64,000 bases of DNA, taken from contig NMRA01000397.1 in the NCBI GenBank assembly GCA_002633005.1, forward strand, positions 183,325-247,324. Reading direction: 5' to 3'. A program made the translations under genes and the position numbers. The notes under the pieces were generated by a model that searched no databases, was not told the DNA's origin, and worked only from the letters and a program-made list of their open reading frames with translations. Below are positions 47,370 through 59,979 of the stretch, piece by piece. Every line of letters starts with the position of its first letter. Position 1 is the first letter of the stretch. This DNA is from Phoronis australis. Its lineage: Eukaryota; Phoronida; Phoronidae.

Positions 47370-48046
47370 NTCCGCACACAATGATTTTTTCAGGAACTGT
47401 AGGTAAGGCATTTTTCGCATGAATACACGTTCATGGGCTAAGCGCTTATTTTAGCGAAGTCTCAAAACGTGTGGGGGTGCTTATAGGGACATGGGCGATT
47501 ATTAGGGCAAATACGATATACATATTTCATGGTAAAAATGATGAAATAGATTTTCACTTGTCCTAAATTGGTGAGATTTTACCAGACTGTCAGTTCTTCA
47601 CATGTCTAGAAATCAATGCTTATTTGAAAAAGTTTACTTTTAGACCAATCTAAAAAACATAAAGCAGTCTAAATGAATGGTTATTTTTGACAGTAGTTGA
47701 GTTTACAGCAGCTTTAAAACACACTGACATAGTAAAGCAACAGAGTTCCTCTGCCGAATCTGAATTACAGATTATCCATATGCTTGTGACCCAGATAAAT
47801 ACACCAAAGGATTTTTTCACCTGATGCTGGTATGTTATTACTTTTCCTTCATTATTTATGTGGACAATATAAATAGAAGCTTTAGCAGGTGCAATAATAA
47901 GCTGAGAGCAACATGAAAGCGCTATTATAAGTGAACCATGGTGAAATCAATTGAAAAAAGGTTCATTTTCAATTCAAAATTAGGAAAAAAATACAACTTG
48001 GACTGTAGTCTTGAAAAAAGGAATCCTATAACCTAACCACTTGACC

Positions 48047-48290
48047 GAGAGGAGGCAGTGTGGCCTGGTTGATAAGTGCCCGCTCTCTTTACTCGAGGTC
48101 GTGGGTTCAAGTCCCACCATATCACACTGCTAAACCCTTGAGCCAGGTTTCTAGCTCCTCAGCTCGGTTTTAACCATATATTAATAAAGCATAAAAATAT
48201 TTTCAGGTGATCAGTGCAATGGGCCCACATGCGAGGCCTGCGAACGTCTGGTACAACGTGTATCAGAGCGCCTGCAATTATTTTTTAAAC
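48047..48290 (+). mobile_element. tRNA-derived SINE with 12-bp target-site duplication
   Basis: The 244-bp insert is flanked by aaccacttgacc at 48035-48046 and again at 48291-48302. Its 5' part has a polymerase III A-box-like tggcctggttgataagtgc (48061-48079) and a B box ggttcaagtccc (48104-48115), 44 bp apart as in tRNA genes. The 3' part is unrelated to tRNA and ends in ttattttttaaac. Copy 1 of the block (about 41562-41580) has the unfilled site. A functional tRNA is unlikely because no complete acceptor stem is visible. Confidence 0.78.
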
Positions 48291-48556
48291 AACCACTTGA
48301 CCATCCGAGGTAGCCCAACCATACCACTCGAATGTACTAAGAGGAGTTTCACAACAAGTTTTCCAAATAAACAAAACATGCAATTAAGCTAACAATATGA
48401 GGAAAATAAATAAGAGCAATCGGGAGCCTTGAAATGCACCCAAGATAGTACCGCAAATGGTGTGCATCTATGGGTCTTTTTAGTATCAGAAAAATGGCCA
48501 TTAGAGTGCGTCAAACTCATTGGAATTGAGCAAGTGGCATCAGCTCTGTAAAACAT

Positions 48557-49885
48557 ATACCGTATTCACCCTAATAACCGCCCATGCACCTATAAGCGCC
48601 TCTCCCACGCGTTTTCAGACTTTGCTGAAATAACCGCCCAGCCCATGAACGTGTACATGCGAAAAATGCCTTACCCACAGCACTAAAATTCAACAGTAAC
48701 GTCTTCAATTTGTCAACAAAATTTGGCGGTCCTGAAAAAATCATTGTACGCGGAATTTCTAAACCACCAGCCTCGCCGCTATATATCGGTATTTAGCCCT
48801 GACATACACTTCAAACTTCCGCCGTGCTCTAAAAAGAATGCAAGTTTTGCTGATCTTGTGAGGAACGTGTCCAACAATGGTCCGGCCTTTCAGAACAGAC
48901 ACAGTGTACATGTCAACGGGATTGAATCTAACTCATGCAGATTCCACATCTTCTCCCTCAACAGGATTCCAAATTTCTCTGTACATGTAAAAACTGGTGT
49001 TAAAAGCATGTGGCCAAGAAGCGCGCGCTACAACTTGTCATCGCAGACATTATTCTTCGGGACTTATCTATTCACAACAAGTAGTATAGCATCGGCAAGA
49101 AATAAATATTGGCATTAATTTCTGACAATTTCTAATACCATAAAAAACTTTTGAGTTATTTGTAAGAGGGATTGTTTAATTAATCATAATTAATGTTTTT
49201 ACAGATGAGACCAGCATTAGTGCTGAATAAAACACGTTCTAATTTACTACCTGTGCTAATTTCTTGAGATACAATACACATCTAGGTCGTTAGGTTAGAT
49301 TGCTGTTTACTCTGATAATTTGAACTCTGGTGACACGCATGCGCTCGCTTAATCACACATGTAGACAAACTTCAAAACAAACGTCATGTGACAACAACAT
49401 GTGTGTTTGTCCAGAGGTTTTTCTCGTGTTACCAGGTAAACCTACGATCACAAATGGCACGATCTAGCACAAATCTGGACTTAACCTGCTGTTAATCCCG
49501 ACTCCACGGGAACTTAAAAATCTTAGGAATGCTATTTGTAAAACTTAAGGAGGATTTCAGATAATTTGCTCGAGTCAAAACTGTATTCTTATTCAAGCAT
49601 TCAAGTTGCCATATCGACGATTGAAAGACAGTTATGACTCAGTCGGTGAGTTTTCACCCTGGGATTTCAGCACAATTTTTTGTAAAATGATGGTAATTTA
49701 ACAACAAAGTTTGATGCAATGTACCACAATTTCGTAGAAAGTCTGTCATAGGTTACCAATACGTCACAGCGCATAAATATGATGAATCTTTGCTTCCGAT
49801 TTCACCTGTTTTGGAGACCCGGTTTCAAATGAAGGGGGGTTCAAACTGTTTGAAAAACCCAGTTTGAACGAGCAGCTAACTAGAA
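48557..49885 (-). mobile_element. family R transposon, inverted copy R4 (allelic twin of R3)
   Basis: The same as R3 at a few percent divergence, starting taccgtattcaccctaataa at 48557. It lies in the duplicated block bounded by single N joins. At its distal end a short hairpin, gttcaaactg (49839-49848) and cagtttgaac (49860-49869), is perfect, whereas in R3 it has decayed. Confidence 0.65.
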
Positions 49886-50347
49886 CTCGAAGGACTCTTG
49901 TTATTTTGATGATCTATAGATTATGTTGCACAGCAACGTATGTATATTTATATAATTATGTTTTTATCATCATAGTTGCGCATGCCAACTTCACGTGTTA
50001 TATTGCATTTGTCATTTCTGAAGTGCGTTTCACTGTGAACTAGTTGTAAATAGTAGCCTGAAGATGAGATATGTGTCTCAAAATATCGCTTTTCAAAATA
50101 TGTTACCTACTGGTGTTGTTTGGATTTTTGTTGCACTGTTGTGATGTAAAGACAAGATCTCTATTTAGAGAGTTGGAAAGAACTGAGATTAAACTAGTAA
50201 AAACAGATCAAAGTCGTGTTTTCATATATACATACACATATACATACACATATATACCTTACTTTATACAATAAAACTCCTATCCTCATTAGGCAAATCT
50301 TACGCTAACAGGATTTACATGCAATTGCATGAGAAAGCGTGCACTGT

Positions 50348-50692
50348 TTATCCCTGGGTATCCAGTGAAGTCTTCGGCACATGAAAGGCTTGATGGTGCA
50401 TCCACGGATTGAAGTGAGCTAAGTCACTATTCATGGGGTTGGCTGAACGTGCTAGATGAGATAATTGCGGTTGGAAACCAACACACCTGAGTTTCAAAGT
50501 AAAAAAACAAACAATAGTAAGGCAAACGACCCATATGACTGTTTTTCAAAATTGAAAAGTAAATTGTAGTCGTCTCTGAATTTTTAAAATCAATGCAATG
50601 TAAGAGAAATTAGTGAATAGATTTTCTTCGGTGTCGCAGCTATTAGCCACGAGCATTAATTAGAGAAATGATTCAGACGGGTAAGTCACTGT
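50348..50692. repeat. 345-bp segment present in copy 2, missing in copy 1
   Basis: In copy 2 the hexamer cactgt occurs at 50342-50347 and at 50687-50692. In copy 1 a single cactgt (43635-43640) joins the outer flanks directly, as expected for a deletion across 6-bp microhomology. The first 150 bp resemble a dispersed repeat also seen at 32574-32775 (phrases gatgagataattg, gtaaaccaacacgcct). Confidence 0.7.
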
Positions 50693-53374
50693 CTGGCTTA
50701 AGCTCGTTTAGGCGTTGGGGTGACAAAACCCCGAATGTTAGTGTAGGAGATGTCTCCTAGTATCTACCATTTTGAACAATGGCTATCACTTGATTTTTAG
50801 CTGTTTACGTATTGGTTATTATTTTAGAAAACCTCAACAAACTAGCTTTCTACAAGTAAACATCACCAAACTTCAATTTTGTTGGTGTTTGAAAACTGGT
50901 CAAGTTTTGTTTGGTTGATATTGCAAAAGAGTTTGCCAGTGAAGTCAGAGAATGCTGTTTACAAATAAATAAAAGAAATTCAGCATAAGCCACAACATAA
51001 TTCTATGAGCAAATACTGACGTAATAATCAAGACATTAAAAATCGGTGTTTTTAGTTTGTAGATTAAACTGATTAGCAAATGCTTTGTTTTTATTGCAAA
51101 AAGCCCAGGTGAACCTAATAACTTTAAATACCAGACTAAATGAATCTAATGGATTCCTTTGATCTATTCTGAGAATATTTTGACTAGGGATGTTCCTTTT
51201 AACATTTTGAGAGGTATCTAAACACATACTTCTGGTAAACACAAGACATCCAAATTCTCAACCATCATGGACTAAATCTTACCACAACACTGGGCAGTAA
51301 TAGCTGGGTTTAGATTAGCAGGACCATCAAATTTTTGGAACTGGTAATAATTCTATTACATTAAAAAGTAGCTGTTTCTACGCTTAAGCACGGCCAAGCA
51401 GCTAGTGTATGGGAAATGCCGAAGAGACATAGCTACACCTTCAAGTGAACATTAGTGTTCATCGCAAGAGACAGGGATATTTCTTAAAGAGACTGTTTTT
51501 ATTTTAAAGCTTCAATCAGAATTTCTGTCAGATTTAGACTAGGTGTGCGGCTGCGGTATTCTTTCCCCAGGCAGTAAAAACATTTTTCTTTCCAGAACAT
51601 TTGACCCTGCTGTAACAATGTACAGTAATGAGCTATTCTTTAAAGTGAAAACTAAGGAAGCATTACAAATACCACCATTGTACACGAAGTTTACAATGTA
51701 TTTACAAATGTCACGGCATATATGTTCATACTAAGGTAGAAAGCCAGCTAGCTGTATTAAGACAATCGTCAACTTACAACTAGGTAGCAGTGTCTTGAAC
51801 TCCGTTAGACACCGAAATTTCACACAACCTGGGTAGCTCAGCTCTTCACCTCGTGGTGAAATTTATATCAACATGTAGAGCTAATGACTGGTGGGGTGCT
51901 TACATAACCTTTGGAATCAGCTAACACTCACTTTGCCCATTGTAGCCATTTAAGTGAAAACGTTACATTTGCGTACTTCTTTGCCTTTTGTAACAAAGAA
52001 AGTCACGGTCATCATTTTGAAAACAATGTGCTCGTGACACGTGCGCACGAGCCATTTGCTACTGAAATTTTGTGATATCTCTCAGCGTTTGTTGGTATTA
52101 AAATGCTAAGAACCTGTAACGAAATGAAACCAGTTCCGATTGTAATAACATGTATGTATTACCTCATGGAAGAGAAGAAAAGTTGATTGAAGAATCGGGG
52201 AAATTGGCCAATAGGTCACGTAATGGTGCTGAAAGCTGACCAAAGAGACCCAGCACAAATGTAGCAGCAAAATAACGGTAGAACGCTCATTAAGTTCACT
52301 CAAGGAAAAATTAAGTTTTTAGTGACAACATTAATTTAGCAGCCACAGGCCCCAAGAAGTATTAACGTGGTAGAAGCCAAAGGGAGTGAAATTAAGCCGA
52401 CAGACTGACGTCACCCAGGCCGTTGAGCTGACGGACTGACGTAATACCAAGGCCTGAGTACGATACAGACCACCCCCCCTCCATATCCGCGAAAAAAGGG
52501 CCCGTGAGAAAAAAATAGAATACCTCGATTCTAAAAGGAGGGCCAGTGCTCTACCTGGGACCAAGGCGGTGCCGAAACAGGTGCAACGAAGGTTTGTAGT
52601 GGAGCGGGGGGGGNTGCCTTTTATGTAATAGATTACACAGTAGATGGGATAAAACAATATATCACTATTCTGATTATGTAAGACAATACTTGTTGCTGAG
52701 CAGTCTGCAAAGGGTATGATAGCTTCAAAGATAACAATCAAGTAGCACAGTTATGTAATTTTCCAGGGCAGTGTTTAAAGTAACAACCTAATTGGCATTC
52801 CCAATACTTCAGATTTTCAAGCTATAAGTATCTAAATTCCTGTTTATCTACTAATGAAACAGTCTGCATAGGCTTATAGGTTTCTAACACCAAGCTCAGA
52901 AGAGACATGAATCACTGAACTTCATCAGTCAGCTACTGCAGTTTCCTAATACGAACCTTGAGTGGCAGTGATGAAGATATGATGAATTCTTAAGGAATGT
53001 TTTCCTTCCTCTTCATTCAATATGGTAAAATCTCACCAGTTTCAGGAAAAAATAAATGCCAAAATTGACATCTTTTGATTTCAAGGTCTCCTAACATTGT
53101 TTTGAAAGGCCTCAGTTTTGTCTGTAAAATACTGATGTGGTACAGAACTCACATGCATATGGCAGAACCTATTACGAGGTAACTAGAAATTAAAATGTCA
53201 TTTGTCCATCATAATGTGTACTAAGTTGGTGAGATTTCTATCATCAGTAGTCTTTCCTCATAATGTGATATTTGTATTATGAGGTGGCAATATGTTGCAA
53301 AGCCAACAATGTGAGTCTATGTGAATACTCTCTACGTAATAAGGCTACAGGTCAAATGCTTATGGTTAAAATTC

Positions 53375-53520
53375 CTGAATTTAGGACAGTCTTCTGAATT
53401 TCAAACACCTAAATCCAACCACAAACTTAACTTTTTGATTCTGAAATTTGGGACACGGTCAAGTTTGGCATTCACCATATTTCTCAGATTTCGGACACAT
53501 CGATTTTAGTGGCATTGGCC
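53375..53520. repeat. degenerate tandem repeat of a 'gaatttcggacac' word
   Basis: Words of the type tcctgaatttaggacag, tctgaatttcaaacac, tctgaaatttgggacac and tctcagatttcggacac recur every 35-45 bp. The same word family is at 55088-55190 (aggatttcggacacc, tcgaatttcggacag, aaaatttcagacag). Both are probably fragments of one repeat. Confidence 0.5.
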
Positions 53521-54899
53521 GCAATTCTCACATTCCAAACAGTGTGCTTTTTTGCATGATCGGTGATTATTTACACATCATTTAAAACTGCCACCGGTGT
53601 AATGTATTGGGTGATGTTGCAGTCTAGAGTTATCGATATAGATGGTTTGTGTATATCTCGCACATTTTCTTGGCAGTCGTAATCACAGACTCAAAATATT
53701 TGCCATGCGTGAGTGTGGTTTCACTATGCAAATGAAATGTATGTTCTCTGACTTTCGCGTAATCGTCACAGTGTCACGTTTTGTATTTGGCTTAACATCT
53801 AATTAATAAGCACCGATGATGAGTTCATTGTGTTACCAAGACCAATACCGGGCTCACGGCTTCAATTTTTTTCCGCGAACCTGCGGTCCACTTATCTTCC
53901 TCTCAGCGCCAAGACCTTCGCTATGCCATGCGCCCGAATTAGCATAACAATGTTGTTCAGTGTCAAATTAAAACAGACTTTGTGAAAAGCAAAAATCCAT
54001 GTCCTAGTTTGTCATGCAGTACACGTTAAAACATTCATGTTGTATCTTTATGTCTCCCTACTGACATTCTATTTACTAGTTTATTTTGTATTCTACCTGT
54101 ACTCGTCCGGGTTACTGGTCAGGGCACTTAAATCGGGTATCTACAAACAGAGGGAAGGCGATAAGCCGAGCATGGGCGGTTAATGTCAAAATTTTTGAGA
54201 AGTCAAGAGTGGGTGCTTATTGCGCGCAGGACTGATTTTTACCAACACGGAGCTATACTGATGTCGGACTTCAAGTATGTCAGTTAAAATATACATCGGC
54301 GGATTGAAAAAACGGACTTCGACTGGCTGAAGTGGAATTATGCACACGATATAATGGCGCAGTGATCCCGAGCGTGATTGGGTTTTTACGTACCTCGGTC
54401 GCTGCCCGTCATCTCTTAAAACTAAGGTATTCGTACAGGTAGGCATGTATTACGTATGGCAAGTTTCTTGAGAGAAAAGCAAGATCACACAAGACAATGC
54501 TAGTTCGCCATGTGATTTTGTAAAGATTTGCTCCCCCCTAGACACTTAAGCAACCAAACATGCGCTAATGATTGACAGGTCTTCATTCTTTGAACCTAGT
54601 TAGAACAATGTAACATTTTATATACATTGCAAATTTTTTTCAGAGTTAAACAGCCAACACCATGGACTTTATTTACTTGTATCTTGGTGGTGGGAAGGCT
54701 GTTTCGGGGACTGTTTGAGTGACAGGGGACTCATATGTACGTCACACGTGCTGCCCCAGAAACAAACCAGGGTTACATATACTGCAGTGGCGTCGTCTGT
54801 GTTTGGTTTGCGAACAGTTTAACGTGAAGACATGAAGCACCAATGGTTATTGCGAAAATGGTTATAGCGAATAATCAGTTAAGGGATGTTACATGACAA

Positions 54900-54917
54900 A
54901 TATATATATATATATAT
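54900..54917. repeat. TA dinucleotide microsatellite
   Basis: Pure alternating T and A. A similar run is at 61696-61713. Confidence 0.9.
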
Positions 54918-56131
54918 TTCCCATCACAAAGTTTGGTAAGTCGATTGTGTTTAGAGTCAGTAACATCGCTGTTTATGATTTTGAGGACACTGTTTGAATT
55001 TCTTGTCACCAATAACGATCAAAAATCTGTGCCGCTTTTCATACGGTCTGCAACCACAAATCAAAACATTGTAGGCAGCCGACCAAATAAATTCCAGGAT
55101 TTCGGACACCGTCGATTTTTCTGTCTTTCTCATATTTCTCGAATTTCGGACAGCCAATATTGTCTATTTCTAAAATTTCAGACAGGTTCAAAATAATTAT
55201 TTTTTCGCTCTCCTAAACTCGCAATTTTTACCGTAAGTAATGTTCACATTAGCAATAATCACATTGCCATCATCATAATGCTATTTGATCCTGACAGGCA
55301 CACACTGTCAGCACACTCACTCACCCCCCCTGCCATTGAAATGCCTGAGCAAATTAGCAAGTCTATGTTTCGTAGATGACATGCATTTCACACTCATTTT
55401 CTGATACACAGTAAACTGATAAGATTTTCCTAATAAAGCAATTAGACATTCATTGTCATTATCAGGACTATTGCCCTACAAGAACAAGTAGGCTTTAGCT
55501 TATCAAAATTACACTATGTGTTATTTTAAATTATCATACCACCAGGGAACACAGTAGATGATGCCCATTATCAGGTAATGTTGCCCAGTGAGCTATCACT
55601 ATCATTCAAGCTACTTAGATGTCAGATGTCCTGTAGCTATGGTGATCTGAGCAACAGCTGCAGAAACCATGAACTCCTGCATAAACCATTCTGCACAGGA
55701 TGTCATGACTTACAAAGCAAGATACTGCCACCATGGCACAATACACCTCAGCACCAGAAAGCCACAAAACAAACTATTGCTAAGTATGCTCAGATTATCT
55801 GGACAGGGTAATTGGTTTCTGCTGTAAGATGAATATATTAAAGGCACAACACGCTCTGATGCAACTTTTCTATATTTGTTAGCCCCCAAAACATCATCCA
55901 AAATCAAAAAAGTCAAGAGTGTGAAGCGAGGTATAGTTTTGCATGATTTTTCGTCATAAATTAAAATACATGTTACAAATTCCCCTCGATTTCCAAGTAA
56001 AAAGTCGTGCCTCTTCTATTAAAACAGCAAAGTTTTCAATTATTAGTTTTATGACAGGCCAGTCAGCAGAAAACATAAATTCAATTGTTGAGCTCGTGTG
56101 TCTCGCACTTTCTCTTTGTTAACAGGGGCAC

Positions 56132-57099
56132 TTTGGGCTTTGGATCCACCAGTGAGCAGACCATGTAGTATATCAAAGAAAGAATTTACGTGCCCAACAG
56201 ACAAATCATATCAATGTAAAACAATGACTTTTTTATTAGAAGTCAAAAATTGAAGAACACAGTAAAATAAGCATTTTTGGCACTTCACCAATTTCAGATA
56301 TTTTGCACAAAAAATAAGAGCCCAACTTGCCGCTAGCTTGAACAAAAGCTTACTAGACAGCTAAACTTGAATTAGTTTAGTTCTATTATTTTTTGGACTG
56401 TTTTGATCAGCAAATGTCACCTTGGTGAAATGAAATTTCTTTAAGTATGTTGCTTTGTCATAAAATTTGTTTTTACTTGGCGAAATAAATTTTGCCAAGT
56501 ATGTTGCTCTGACGTCAAGTTTGTTTCTTTTTTGTTTGTTCGCACGATACAAGTCGCAATTTTCGTCTGATNGAGGGAAGGCGATAAGCCGAGCATGGGC
56601 GGTTAATGTCAAAATTTTTGAGAAGTCAAGAGTGGGTGCTTATTGCGCGGAGGACTGATTTTGGGCTTTGGATCCACCAGTGAGCAGACCATGTAGTATA
56701 TCAAAGAAAGAATTTACGTGCCCAACAGACAAATCATATCAATGTAAAACAATGACCTTTTTATTAGAAGTCCAAAATTGAAGAACACAGTAAAATAAGC
56801 ATTTTTGGCACTTCACCAATTTCAGATATTTTGCACAAAAAATAAGAGCCCAACTTGCCGCTAGCTTGAACAAAAGCTTACTAGACAGCTAAACTTGAAT
56901 TAGTTTAGTTCTATTATTTTTTGGACTGTTTTGATCAGCAAATGTCACCTTGGTGAAATGAAATTTCTTTAAGTATGTTGCTTTGTCATAAAATTTGTTT
57001 TTACTTGGCGAAATAAATTTTGCCAAGTATGTTGCTCTGACGTCAAGTTTGTTTCTTTTTTGTTTGTTCGCACGATACAAGTCGCAATTTTCGTCTGAT
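56132..57099. repeat. 440-bp direct duplication with an 88-bp foreign link and single N
   Basis: 56132-56571 recurs at 56660-57099 almost unchanged. Between them, after the N at 56572, lies 56573-56660, which matches 54150-54237 (one visible difference). The second contig thus joins 54237-type sequence directly to 56132-type sequence. That is what an allele lacking about 1.9 kb (54238-56131) would look like. Confidence 0.8.
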
Positions 57100-58760
57100 C
57101 CTAACGAAATTTACACACAAGTTGTACATCCAGAAGTACAGGAACCCTTATTGTTTTTCGTCATAATCGGATCAAGATGGCGAATATGGTGGCCATTTTG
57201 TTTTCAATTTCAGATTCAACTGCTCATGGAAGCCGGTAATTACGCATGCGCACATCGATTTTGTTAAAAAAACGTTTTCTCCTGTAGAGGGCGCATTATA
57301 GAACCAGTTGATTTGAAATTTTTCACGTTTGTTTTTTATGACTAGCTATTATTCAATCCTAAAAAACCGAAAGTTGTTTCCAAGATGGCGGATCTGGCGA
57401 ATGTTGACCCATTATTAGTCGTGCTGGGGTGCCCTTTTGAACGAGAAGAGAAAATGACATGAATTTTTAATTTTTGCATGTGGATTCTCTGAGGTTTACT
57501 CTATCAAATGAACTGTAACAATTTTTTCTCAGACTTACCGTTTTCGAGTTATTTGACTTTGAATTTCAAAAAAACCCCACAAAATTTCAATATTTTCGAA
57601 AAACTCCCGGAATTTTGTGATACTAAGAATTTAGATAAAATTTTGAACGGGCTATCACAATATGTTTTCCATTTTTCGCTAGGGCGTCTACTTTTTGAAT
57701 TATTTGAAATTTTCTGGTAGCGCTGTTCCTTTGTTGAGCGGTCTTGCTGCATTGATGTTGGATAAGTTCTATATTGAACAATACTGTAGCCTATTTGTTA
57801 CTGATTTATGACATCTAAGCTCGTCATCTGAATGTTATGATGTTGTTCATCCTCATCACCATCATATTCGTCATCTTTGTCATCATGTCCTTCGTCGTCT
57901 TTTCAATTGATTTCGCCAAGTGTTGCTCAAGACTTTTCTCACTGATTTCTGACCTCTACGTTCGTCATAGGAATGGCTATCATTACCTGTATTGTTCATC
58001 ATCGCCATCATCGTCATCATAGCCATCATCATCTCTATCGTCGTATTTTCTGTTAATTTCGCCAAGTTTCGCTCCTTGGAGCGCTTTCATTTGTTTTTTG
58101 CTTGGTTTCTTGTTCACACGCTGCAGATAGCAATTCTTATTGGATCAAGGTGAAACTTACACACAACATGTGTCTCGTGAATGGCTCGAAGCCTATAGTT
58201 CTTCGACATGATCGGATTCAAGATGGAAGATGTGGTGGACATTTTGTTTTCAAAATCAGATTCAAATGGTCATAGAGGTCGCAAATTTGACGTACAAGGC
58301 TGAACGTCTGTACGGTTGTTGTAGCAGACGTGTACTACACATGTGCTATAAACCATACCATTGTGTTTGTGTACCTCAATTTCAGGACGAAAATGTTTTG
58401 TCATGTAAAGGGCGCATTGTGAAACCAATTACTTCAAAATTTTTGATGTGTTAGTTTCCTGTGAGTAGCCATTACCAAATGCTGCTCAACAGAAAGTTGT
58501 TTTCAAAGTGGTGGATTTGACAAATTTTTATCAATTTTCAATTGGCTGGGATGCTATTTTAGAAGAGTAAATGATGTGAATTTTTGCATGTGAATTCTTT
58601 ACGGTATATTCTTTCAAATGTACACCAACATTTTTTTCTCACTTACCGTTTTCAAGTTATTTGACTTTCAGTTTAAAAAATACAAAATTTGAAATTTTTG
58701 GAAATTTTGTGAAACTAATTTTGTAGTTTTGAAGCAACAGGCTTTCAAAAGATGTTTTCC
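57090..58760. repeat. two tandem diverged copies of a unit of about 1 kb
   Basis: About 57090-57700 and 58135-58760 share, in the same order: aaacttacacacaa-type words, ggatcaagatgg (57170)/ggattcaagatgg (58213), cattttgttttcaa, gtagagggcgcatt (57284)/gtaaagggcgcatt (58405), gaaagttgttt, gaatttttgcatgtg, and acttaccgttttcgagttat. The offset is about 1,043 bp. Pieces of the unit (tttcgccaag, gagcgctttcatt) recur at 56.48, 58.06 and 58.83 kb. No coding frame. Confidence 0.68.
57846..58045. repeat. ATC/TCG trinucleotide-rich tract
   Basis: Degenerate simple repeat rich in atc, tca and gtc (for example catcctcatcaccatcatat and catcatcgccatcatcgtc). Short frames of repeated amino acids on both strands come from this. 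Confidence 0.75.
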
Positions 58761-59569
58761 ATTTTTCTGTTTTTGATTTTGCCATTGAGCTTAACTTTAA
58801 ATTTTTATTTTCTTTCATTAAATGTCACTCTTCAGAGCGCTTTCATTTCTGTTTGTTTGTAATTTTAACTAGGAGTTAGTAAAAAGGAAATTTCATGAAT
58901 TCTTTGCATACTTAGCACACAATAGAGCATAAACTGAAATTCGATTTTGTAAAATTTCTTGACAAACTCAGCAAAAGATAAAGAACATTGTTTTTAGAAT
59001 GTAGAATACAAGCATGGAGTTTAGTGTTTTAGATGTCAAAATACAGCAGTTGCTAAAATTCATATTATTTGCAAACCAGTAATCAGCCTTTGAAATATGG
59101 AAAAAGTGCCACTATGGCAATTATATGTGTGTGACCTAAGTGAAGAAGTATTGAAGTAATATTTTAATTACAATATTGCCATAATTATATCGTTGAATTC
59201 ATAAAATGAGATTGATAGCATCAGTTACACGTGACACTTGAAAATATCAAAGAAAAATACTTAGTGATCAGTAAGTTATTTTAAGGTTATCTCAAACCTA
59301 ATATCTAGTGGCCTCCATTCTAACCTGTATATCATAACAAAACCCAAAAAACTGGTTTTGACAACTAGTAAAAGAGCATATTTTCTGAAACAAAAAATCA
59401 GGGATTATAAATATATATATTGATGTGTCTTTAGTACTATTACATTAACAACTCCTTTAAGTCAAAATTTCATTTTTAAGGTACATTCATAGCGAAATAA
59501 CGCCTAGCTCGATGTTAATAAAACCTTACAAAATGAAAACTTCACCAGTTACAAGATTCTCATTTTCAT

Positions 59570-59975
59570 TGGGTAGCGTGTTTCACGCAACGGCAAGTGA
59601 GCGGGGCGGTGTGTTCGAGATAAGACAGCCGCAATAAACCTTACATTGACAATACATGCACAGTTCTACTCATGTCACGGGACTTAAATCATAAATTTAA
59701 TCTATATGAGATAACTTCTGCAACAAGTGAACCTTGCACACGTACATTTCTGTACTGTTGCCACGTGAGAATAGTTGCAATCCAAGTGGAGTGGTCACTT
59801 GTCGTATACGCACTGACACTCACCAGAATCAGTCCTAACAAGACCGCAGGATGGCACGGAGCTATTACTTTGCAATTTTATAAATTTATTCGCCTATGAC
59901 TAATTTGAGGGTAGCAGAACCTTTCTTGGGAAAATCCTCTGCTATGACATTTTTACCGCCATTTGGCGCCACACT
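59570..59975 (+). repeat. dispersed repeat, copy 1 (pair with 63390-63870)
   Basis: Shares colinear words with 63.39-63.87 kb: agcgtgtttcacgcaac/agcatgtttggcgcaac, gataagacagc, agaccgcaggatggcac/gcaccgcaggacgacac, ggrgctattact, and tgactaatytgaggg. The offset is about 3.82-3.89 kb. A diverged LTR pair or two copies of one dispersed element are both possible; no retroelement frames lie between. Confidence 0.5.
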
Positions 59976-59979
59976 GGAA

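Larger units (their letters stand above)
47371..52613. repeat. duplicated block, copy 2 (probable alternative haplotype contig)
   Basis: Begins right after the N at 47370 and ends at the N at 52614. Compared with copy 1 it has a SINE insertion (48047-48290), a retained 345-bp segment (50348-50692), a longer ATACAC/ATACAT microsatellite (about 50224-50262) and only one unit of the gggaccaaggYg minisatellite (about 52556-52570). Boundaries made of single N and a few percent divergence suggest two alleles placed in series, not an old tandem duplication. Confidence 0.8.

Noticed and set aside
48061-48125. tRNA gene
   Set aside because: Internal promoter boxes are present but no complete cloverleaf acceptor stem is visible, and the sequence is the 5' part of an insert with target-site duplication, so it is a SINE.
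40899-52613. An old tandem segmental duplication
   Set aside because: Boundaries coincide with single-N joins, and the first 664 bp are identical while the rest diverges, which fits unmerged haplotype contigs better; not excluded without reads.
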